Source: a virus
Virus record (IMG/VR): IMGVR_UViG_3300044797_000129
Span: 1-22,373 of that record
Reading direction: 5' to 3' (one strand)
Length of the DNA stretch: 22,373 nucleotides
The translations under genes and the position numbers were made by a program. The notes under the pieces are model-generated. The model had not been told where the DNA came from and searched no databases. It saw only the letters and a list, made by a program, of their open reading frames with translations. Shown one piece after another: positions 13,884 through 21,000 of the stretch. Position 1 is the first letter of the stretch, and the number at the start of each line of letters is the position of its first letter.

Positions 13884-15332
13884 ATGCCAATCCCAAATTT
13901 CGTCGCCGGTTGGATCAGCGACCCAGCAAGAGTCCAGGAATCGATCCAGGCCCGCGAGGAACGCGGCCAAGCGGTCATGGGAGCAAACTTCGTCGCGACG
14001 AACACGCCGCAACTTGCCGGGTCATGGAAGCGATTTGTCGCATCTGGCGGAACGGGAGTGTTTCTTCGGGATCGAGAGAAGCATCTGCTTGGCGGCCACT
14101 ATCGCAGGCCGTATTTCCAAAAAGCGGGAACGTGTCATCCGTCTCGAACAAGAATAGCAATGGCGGACAAATCGACGAAAAACATCGAGGACGTGAAAAT
14201 CGGCGACGAAGTCCTGTCGCATAATTTCGAAGCACGAAAAGTTCTTGACGTCGGATCGCGGGACTACGGCGGCATCCTGGTCACATTGGCGTTGAGGCAT
14301 TCGGACCAAAGAACGAGGCTTACCGCCGATCATCCAGTTGCTGTTTTCGGAAGCGAAGACGGCGGCGGCGTTCGCATCTTAACGAGGCTCCAATGGGTTT
14401 CCGCGATGCGGATGATGCCGCTCTATCGCGTTCTCGGATCGTGGGGAAAAATGGCGACGGTGGATTCTGTCGAGAAGCGATCTTTCGAGGGAAAAGTATA
14501 CAGCCTGGAAGTCGAAGAAGAACACAGCTATTTCGCCGACGGAATCGCGGTTCACAACTGCGTCAGTCGCGGAATGACGAGGGCTGCTCAGGTCAGTCTT
14601 GACGTCTCGATCGTCGACAACGTTTCGCTTCAAAAGCCAGTCGAACTGACGTTCGCTCCGGTCTATTCGATGGCACGCCACGAGATCGGAAAAGACCGGT
14701 GCGGCTACGGAGACGGAGCGATTCTGGCCGACGCGGCGGAAGCGATTCATGAACTTGGAATCGCGGTCCTGTCAGATTTGTTTCCCGGTCTGACGGAAGT
14801 TCAAGTCGAGCAACTCGCGGTCAAATACGCCGCGCCGGGCGTCGGCACTCCGAAAGCATGGATGCAAGCCGCTGCCGGGCACACGGCCGTCACATTCTTT
14901 CCAGATTCATTGGACCTGATTTTTGACTGTCTGACGCAAGGCTACGCCGTGGCCTACGCGAATGGCTACATCACTGGCCAACCGAATGCGAAAGGAATTT
15001 CCGGGCCAGGTTCAGCGGGCGGCCACTGTCGATTCTTCAGCGGCGTGTTCCTCGACGAAAACGGTGATACTCAACTGGAATCGTCCGAATCCTGGGGCGA
15101 GTTCCCAGCGGGAAATCCGAGCGATGCGGATTACACGATGTCGATCGACCGGATGCCGACGATCCAATTGCATTATGCGGGCGGAGTGAAATCACTGTGC
15201 CCCGGATGCGTTGGCGTGAACGCGAAGCAGTTCTGGAATTTGATTCAGTCGGGCGGAGAGGCTTGGGCAGTCGGACCAGCTAAGTTCGATGCCGATTCAT
15301 TCTCCGACATCACAAGTCAACTGGGATCGTAA
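13884..15332 (+). CDS. Papain-like cysteine-peptidase protein interrupted by a mini-intein
   Basis: The precursor is 482 aa. Residues 84-225 form an intein (separate entry); joining 1-83 to 226-482 gives a 340-aa host protein reading ...QKAGT-CVSRG.... In that product the junction Cys (Cys226 of the precursor) sits where papain-like enzymes have their nucleophile. Downstream are DGAILADAAEAIHELGIAVL (278-297), GGHCRFFSGVF (379-389) with candidate His381, and ESWG (402-405), matching the usual NSWG position with Glu for Asn. So the intein would block the active site until it splices. No signal peptide is seen. The altered Asn position leaves catalysis uncertain. The gene begins one base after the previous stop and ends one base before a 28-aa membrane peptide, so all four genes are probably co-translated. 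Confidence 0.8.
   Translation: MPIPNFVAGWISDPARVQESIQAREERGQAVMGANFVATNTPQLAGSWKRFVASGGTGVFLRDREKHLLGGHYRRPYFQKAGTCHPSRTRIAMADKSTKNIEDVKIGDEVLSHNFEARKVLDVGSRDYGGILVTLALRHSDQRTRLTADHPVAVFGSEDGGGVRILTRLQWVSAMRMMPLYRVLGSWGKMATVDSVEKRSFEGKVYSLEVEEEHSYFADGIAVHNCVSRGMTRAAQVSLDVSIVDNVSLQKPVELTFAPVYSMARHEIGKDRCGYGDGAILADAAEAIHELGIAVLSDLFPGLTEVQVEQLAVKYAAPGVGTPKAWMQAAAGHTAVTFFPDSLDLIFDCLTQGYAVAYANGYITGQPNAKGISGPGSAGGHCRFFSGVFLDENGDTQLESSESWGEFPAGNPSDADYTMSIDRMPTIQLHYAGGVKSLCPGCVGVNAKQFWNLIQSGGEAWAVGPAKFDADSFSDITSQLGS
14133..14558 (+). other. Mini-intein (Hint domain, no homing endonuclease)
   Basis: These 142 residues (84-225 of the precursor) show the intein blocks. Block A is Cys84 followed by RIAMADKSTKNIEDVKIGDE. 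Block B is RLTADHPVAVF (145-155) with Thr147 and His150. Block F is KVYSLEVEEEHSYFADG (204-220). Block G is AVHN (222-225), followed by Cys226 as the +1 nucleophile. His224-Asn225 is the usual splice-end pair. The length fits a mini-intein and leaves no room for a homing endonuclease. Cys84 is the only cysteine within the intein. The insertion point, immediately before a conserved active-site residue, is typical of inteins. Confidence 0.85.
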
Positions 15333-15333
15333 A

Positions 15334-15420
15334 ATGAGCGAATTGAAATCCATCCTATTCGCGGCGGAAATCATCCTCACGCTTTTCAGGGTCATGTTTT
15401 TCTGTCTTGGATTGGGCTAA
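15334..15420 (+). CDS. 28-aa hydrophobic membrane peptide
   Basis: ATG 15334 lies one base after the stop of the intein gene; the stop (15418-15420) lies three bases before the next ATG. The product, MSELKSILFAAEIILTLFRV plus eight residues, is one hydrophobic helix. Its tight packing between two well supported genes is the main evidence. Short single-span phage peptides often act in the membrane (for example in lysis or as toxins), but no such role can be shown here. Confidence 0.5.
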   Translation: MSELKSILFAAEIILTLFRVMFFCLGLG

Positions 15421-15423
15421 CAA

Positions 15424-16776
15424 ATGAATTACGGGCCATCTGGATTCGAAACCTATGGTAGTTCAGCAGTCATCATTAAAAGCGTGAAGTTGATCTATCC
15501 GAAAACTGACGTCGATCGTCGACGACGAGCCAAACTACTGCTCCTGATCATCGCGATCCTGGCCTTCATTGGCGCATGGTGCGAAGCCGGAACGCCTCAC
15601 GAAAAAGCGTTGGCGGCAATGTCAGTCGCACGAGCGAGATTGCAAGTCGCGGATGACAAGGCTGTTCTGCCAGATTCATCGAATCGATTCAGCACCGTTC
15701 CGGAAACGGTGCCCCCGCGACAAGAATCGCCTGTTCCAAATCCAGCGCAAGAGGTTCCGGTCGCCGAGTCGGCACCAGTCTATCGTCCATTGGAAGCGAG
15801 ATTCGAGCCGTTCGCGCCGATTCAATCAAGCGGTCAGAGAAAGCTGAAAGCTTATTTCTACACCGGCGAAAGAGCCTACGGAAAAGGCTGGTGTGTCAAC
15901 TGTCCAGAAGCCAAGCGGACATTTCGAAGCAATGACGATCTCGACGTGATTTGGAGCGATGACAAAGCGAACGGTCCGCAGCAATATCCAGCGGCTCGAT
16001 TCTTTGGTCCCGATGGAATCGAATACATGCCATCGGATGCGGCCAAAAATTACACCAGACCGACTTCAATGGATGGTCTTGCGTCCTACATGAGACGGTA
16101 CGGCATGGGGTCGGACCATGAATCCTATTCCGCATCGGGACCGGCGGGCACGTTCCATGCTTCCGACAAAATCGACCAGGTCAAAGCCTACATGCGAAGA
16201 TATGTCGGCGAAGGAAATGAAGTCGCGGTCATCTGGAATCACAGCGAAGGCAAACTGAATCTCCTGGCGGCGAAAGACTGGGAACCGAAAGACTTGATCG
16301 GCACAAACGGAAGGCTGGAAGTGGACATCCCGAAGGCGATCGGATTGCCAGTGAAGTCGATGGCCGTCAACTATCGGATTATCGGTCGCGGAATGCAGTT
16401 GGCGGCCGAGCCGTTCACCGTTGACGGCTTGCTGGACAATCTCAAGCCACAACAGGCAAGCTTCGGCGCTCAGCCTGTCGGATTTTTCGTTTTGGACGAC
16501 ATGCTGGAGATTTATTGGATTGTGAGTATGTTTCACGATCTGTTCGCCGTTTTGCATCCGTCGGCTGATCTGATTCTGCCCGATGAAATCTCCCTGAACG
16601 CGGTCCTGAACGGCGAAACGATCACTGTCAAATGTGACAAGCCTCCCTCTGTGTGCTTGAAGTGGTTGTTCACATTTAGCCTTGCGATCAAAACCGTCAC
16701 GATTACAAATTCGAATATCCATGTGGAGTTTAGCGGAAGCCGGTGGATTAAATCACGGGATTTCGCCGTTCAATGA
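15424..16776 (+). CDS. Membrane-anchored thioredoxin-like protein
   Basis: A 450-aa protein. A basic stretch (DRRRRAK, 31-37) precedes one TM helix (about 38-51), so the rest probably lies outside the cytoplasm by the positive-inside rule. After a Pro-rich linker (about 90-125) comes a thioredoxin-like domain (about 138-230): strand LKAYFYTG, then KGWCVNCPEAK with the redox pair Cys157/Cys160, then QQYPAARFFGPDG with Pro189 in the cis-Pro place. The larger C-terminal region (about 235-450) is beta-rich and unrecognised. The role may be disulfide exchange on an envelope or virion protein. It follows the 28-aa peptide by three bases. Confidence 0.7.
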   Translation: MNYGPSGFETYGSSAVIIKSVKLIYPKTDVDRRRRAKLLLLIIAILAFIGAWCEAGTPHEKALAAMSVARARLQVADDKAVLPDSSNRFSTVPETVPPRQESPVPNPAQEVPVAESAPVYRPLEARFEPFAPIQSSGQRKLKAYFYTGERAYGKGWCVNCPEAKRTFRSNDDLDVIWSDDKANGPQQYPAARFFGPDGIEYMPSDAAKNYTRPTSMDGLASYMRRYGMGSDHESYSASGPAGTFHASDKIDQVKAYMRRYVGEGNEVAVIWNHSEGKLNLLAAKDWEPKDLIGTNGRLEVDIPKAIGLPVKSMAVNYRIIGRGMQLAAEPFTVDGLLDNLKPQQASFGAQPVGFFVLDDMLEIYWIVSMFHDLFAVLHPSADLILPDEISLNAVLNGETITVKCDKPPSVCLKWLFTFSLAIKTVTITNSNIHVEFSGSRWIKSRDFAVQ

Positions 16777-16848
16777 GGTTCCCGTATCGGAGAATCAACC
16801 ACCCGTGTAAAACCCCTCCGTCCGATAAATTGCAGCAGGGGCGGCGAA

Positions 16849-17322
16849 ATGATCAGCGTTCTGGCCGAAACCGACGCGAACACGATGATTCTTCAGGTCA
16901 CAACATTGATCTGCGGGATGTTGACCACAATCGTGGGTGCATACATCTCGTACAAAATGTCGCAACTGAAGACTCAGCAAGAACTCGCCGCGACGAAGGT
17001 TCAGGAAGTGAAGTCGACGCTTGAAGGCGTCACGGCGGCTCAAAACGAAAAGCTGGAAACTGCCGTCAGTGCCGTCCAGGATGTTAAGCAAGTTCTTCAC
17101 GAATCAAATCAGACGAGGGACGACAAGCTGGACAAGATTGTGTCGGAATCAGAATTGGGCAGGAAGCTGGCTGATGGAGTCATGACCGCTCAGCTCGACA
17201 TCAATAGGGCGGCGTTGCAAAAGATTGCCGATATCACGAAACTCCCAGAAGATATTGAGGCGTCATTGAAGGCGTGCGAGATTTATGAAAACCATGCATC
17301 CCGGCAGAGAAGTTCGTCGTAG
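16849..17322 (+). CDS. Single-TM protein with coiled-coil tail
   Basis: A 157-aa protein from ATG 16849, preceded by GGGGCGG as ribosome site. One TM helix (about 13-36, MILQVTTLICGMLTTIVGAY) is followed by a long charged helix rich in Lys/Glu/Gln/Val (about 37-115) that probably forms a coiled coil. The shape fits a small phage envelope or lysis accessory protein. CCCCT (16813-16817) and AGGGG (16837-16841) could pair and hide the ribosome site, a weak suggestion of translational control. Confidence 0.65.
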   Translation: MISVLAETDANTMILQVTTLICGMLTTIVGAYISYKMSQLKTQQELAATKVQEVKSTLEGVTAAQNEKLETAVSAVQDVKQVLHESNQTRDDKLDKIVSESELGRKLADGVMTAQLDINRAALQKIADITKLPEDIEASLKACEIYENHASRQRSSS

Positions 17323-17342
17323 GCCGCATCGCCAGGGCCCTT

Positions 17343-17372
17343 TTGGCACAAAAATAGCTTTCTCTGTATAAG
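17343..17372 (+). promoter_or_regulatory. Candidate sigma-70-type promoter
   Basis: TTGGCA (17343-17348) and TATAAG (17367-17372) are 18 bases apart in the gap after the coiled-coil gene. Each matches 5 of 6 consensus bases. It would drive the holin-like gene and possibly the tail-fibre gene. This is the best promoter-like match I noticed in the window, though no transcript evidence exists. Confidence 0.4.
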
Positions 17373-17531
17373 GTCGATAATCCTAAGCAGAGGCGAAAGA
17401 AAATGCTGAAACTAAACTTTGGGACCGGTTTCCACGAAGGTCATCGAATGAGCGTTCCGTGGGCAATTGAACTGGGAAACATCCGACGAACGGCGACGAA
17501 AATTCGTGGCCCTAAATCAAATGGGAGCTTC

Positions 17532-17936
17532 ATGATGAAGTCGGTGCTGCTGGGAATGCTTCTCTTTCTTGGCGGCATAGAAACCGTCGCGGCGGATGGG
17601 GCGGACAAAACGTTTCAGGTGTTCGCGATGTGTATAGGCGGCGGAATTCTTGGCATGATTGGCGGCATAAGCTGCTATCCGCCGAAAGACTTGCGATCTC
17701 TCGCTCAGGAAATCTTCGGAAATCTATCAATGGCGATCGCATTCGGACCAATGGCCACATTTTGGATTTCTGACCGATGTTCGGCCAAGCCGGACGCTTA
17801 TTGGTTCGTTGCGACATCGGCGTTGTTGGGAATTTGCGGATTGACAATCGTGAAGGGGCTTCGATCTGAGGTTGTGTCATGGATCTGGTCCCAGTTTGGA
17901 TTCAAGCCAAAGTCAGACGAAAAGACGGCCCCGTAA
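17532..17936 (+). CDS. Multi-span membrane protein, holin-like
   Basis: A 134-aa protein with a hydrophobic N-terminus like a signal (about 3-21, ending TVAAD) and three further membrane segments (about 28-48, 63-80, 89-108), then a basic tail. The size and topology fit a phage holin or similar pore-forming lysis protein, but no family signature is certain. I chose the ATG pair at 17532/17535 because GGGAG lies about 5 bases upstream and the hydrophobic segment then starts at the N-terminus. The frame is open to ATG 17403, which would add 43 non-hydrophobic residues. No endolysin is recognised nearby. Confidence 0.55.
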   Translation: MMKSVLLGMLLFLGGIETVAADGADKTFQVFAMCIGGGILGMIGGISCYPPKDLRSLAQEIFGNLSMAIAFGPMATFWISDRCSAKPDAYWFVATSALLGICGLTIVKGLRSEVVSWIWSQFGFKPKSDEKTAP

Positions 17937-17961
17937 TCGCGAATGACAGATCTTTGCGTTG

Positions 17962-18010
17962 CCAGAAAAACAGTGAAGAGTTAGGCTTCGAACGAACTCA
18001 ACTGTTCTGG
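17962..18010 (+). promoter_or_regulatory. Structured leader of the tail-fibre gene
   Basis: CCAGAAAAACAGT (17962-17974) can pair with ACTGTTCTGG (18001-18010) as a 10-bp stem with a 3-base bulge. A small GAAG/CTTC hairpin lies inside the loop (17975-17989). The right arm ends 8 bases before ATG 18019 and runs into the GGGG that may serve as ribosome site, so pairing could limit translation. There is no T tract for a terminator. Confidence 0.35.
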
Positions 18011-18018
18011 GGTCGCCT

Positions 18019-21000
18019 ATGACGGGCATCTTCGCTCCCGCCTCTTTTAATAATGGGGCCGACGTCACGTTTCCGACGACTATTGGCTCGCTCGGCCAAT
18101 CGATCGTGTCTGGAGGTGACGGAACTTCGTCATGGGGGTCTTCATCAAGCTCGTTTAGCGGACTCGCGAGCGGAACAAACACATCTGCGGCGATGGTTGT
18201 TGGATCTGGCGCATCCATTTCGGCCACTGGAAGCGGCTCAATTGCCGCCACTACGTGTCCAGCGGGCGGAATCACGGGAGTTCTTGGCGTCACGTATGGA
18301 GGGACCGGCGCAAACCTGTCTTCGACCGGAGGCACGAGTCAGGTCCTGAAGCAAACATCGAGCGGCGGAAATATCACGGTCGGCCAACTAGCCTACGCGG
18401 ACATCTCTGGACTCGGTACGCTCGCCGAGCAGAATTCGGGCTCCATCAACGTCACGGGAGGATCGATTACAGGGCTTTCAGCGGCCATAAATCCAAGCGA
18501 CGTCACGATTCTTTCGCAGGTCCAGAGCCTGATTGCGACAGGAATTCACAGCTATCTCGAAGTCGAGGCGCTGTTCAATTCGAATGTGGCGATCGGTTCG
18601 CCGGGGAGCTTGACGGACGGGTCGTATACCATTGTCGCGACAAATCGCATTCTGTTGATCAATCAAACGGCCGCCAGCCAGAATGGACCGTGGATCTACA
18701 ATAGTTCATCAACGCCGATGACGCGGCCCATAGATTACACGCATGGCTCTACGCAAACAGCCGGTCTGGTCTATCTCATTACTGAAACAGGCTCAGCATA
18801 TCAGGGCTATCAATATGTACTGAACACGGCGACTGTGACCGTCGACACCACGTCAACATCATGGGGAGTTTTCAGCGGTCCCTATTCCGGCAGCGGACCG
18901 ATCACAGTTTCCGGCCAAGTTATCTCGCTTGGGACAGTCGGCATCCCAAATGGCGGGACCGGACTCGGGACATTGGCCGCTCACGCTGTGATGCTTGGTG
19001 AAGGAACCGGCAATGTCGGATTCGCGACGATCGGCACGGCGGGCAGATTGTTAATCGACCAGGGTTCCGGTGCCGATCCGTCCTTCAACGCGATGTCGGG
19101 CGATGCGACGATAGCGAGCGACGGGGCGGTTACGGTCGTGTCCACGAACGGCAACGATTTCACGTCAGCCAGCTATACGGCGATCGGCACGAGCGGCGCG
19201 ACGATTCCTCTCTGCGCTGGGACCAACACGTTCAGCGGCGATACGACGTTTTCCGCAAACGCCGCCGCGTCCGCGCCGTCGGTGGCGTTTACCGGCTCGT
19301 TCAACGTAATTAATAATGGATCAACAAACGTCCCCGCAATTCTGTTGCAACCGTCCGGCACATCGGCCGTGACGTCGTGGGGATACAATTCCTATCTCGG
19401 CACCTACAACAATTGGACGTCGATTGGAGTCAATGGCCCGAGTGGAAATGGGTTTTTTGTAGACTTCCATCAAAACGGCGGCGGATCGATATTCAGCGTC
19501 AACAGTGGTGGAGCAATCTATTCTGCGTCAAGCGTCACTGTGACGTCGACCGGCCAGGCGTCCCTCGGGAACATTCAAACCACACAAGCGCCATATAGCG
19601 CTGGGACTTCGACGACGTGCTTTCCACAATGGTTCGCGAACTTCGGCGGCACGGCCGTTACGAATTGGAGCAACGGAACGAATGGCGGAACAGTGTGGGG
19701 CGGCAACGCGACTGGGTCCTGGACCGGAAACTGGTTTGACCTGCATTGCTCATCGAATACGTCGGTGTTTCTTGTCAATTACGCCGGAGCATTGACGACG
19801 GCCGGTGCGGTGACGATGTCGAATTACGGGTCAGGGATCGCGACCTTTAGTTCGGCAGGGCTGATTAGTTCAACGGGGACAACAGGGTCGGGGAACGTCG
19901 TGCTTGCGACGTCGGCGACGCTTGTCACACCCGCTCTCGGAACACCCGCATCAGGCGTGTTAACAAATTGCACCGGCACGGCATCTGGACTGACGGCGGG
20001 AGTGGTATCAACGATTTCCGGCCTGGTCTCAGCAGGGTCGAATATCACAATCAGCGGGTCAGGCACGTCGTCGAGCCCTTACACGATCACAGCGTCTGCC
20101 GCGTCATCGCTCGCGTTCAGCGCATTGACGGGCGCGACGAACACGACGGCGGCGATGGTTGTCGGGAGCGGCGCGAGCCTGACGACGAGCGGCTCGGGAA
20201 CGATCACGGCGACAGCATGTCCGGCGTCGGGGATGACAGGCGCAACGCTCGCTTCCGGCGTGACGGCGTCATCGCTGACCAGCGTCGGCACATTGACGAG
20301 TCTCGCGTGCGCGGGGGCCATCACAGATACACAATCCATCGGAGTGACTTCGACAGACGGCCTTCTACTAACCTTCGCGTCTGGAACTCCGGCCACAGTC
20401 AGCCTCAATCAATGGTCGTCACGGCTGCATTTTTCCGGCAGTGGCTGGAAAACCGCATCAACCGCCGGCGCACAGACGGTGGACGTCGTTCAGGAACTTC
20501 AAACTGTCACCGGGACTTCAAATCCAAGCGGCAATTGGGTCTTATCAGCCCAGGTCAACGCGGGCGGTTATTCACCGATCTTGACGGTTTCCACGGGGGG
20601 TGCGGCCACATTCGCTGGTAATGTGACGATATCCACCTTTAACCTCGTCACTGACACTTCGACAGGTACCAAGATCGGCACGTCGACGAGCCAGAAGCTT
20701 GGTTTCTTTAACGCGACGCCGGTCGTTCAACAGACCGGTGACGCGACAACGGCACTGTCAAATCTGGGCCTCGTGACATCAGCGACATTCGCAGCAGCGT
20801 CTATCACGGGAACGACGCTCGCCTCAAGCGTCGTCGCATCTTCATTGACGTCCGTTGGAACTCTAACAAGCCTTGCATGCAGCGGTGATGTGGCATTCAC
20901 AGGGGCCGGAGCGGCGTCAACATCTCAACTCATGATCAACGGCACGTGGTATATATCAGGTACGTCGAGCACGAATTATCCCGCGCTCTACGTTAAAGCG

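Noticed and set aside
16066-16722. Reverse-strand frame of 218 codons
   Set aside because: It is opposite the thioredoxin-like gene and shows no motif or ribosome site.
16773-17024. Forward 83-codon frame overlapping the coiled-coil gene
   Set aside because: The overlapping frame at 16849 has a ribosome site, a TM helix and a coherent coiled coil; this one has none.
19968-20621. Forward frame of 217 codons inside the fibre region
   Set aside because: Arg/Asp/His-rich composition typical of an out-of-frame reading of Ser/Thr/Gly codons; the fibre frame is open and has the repeats.
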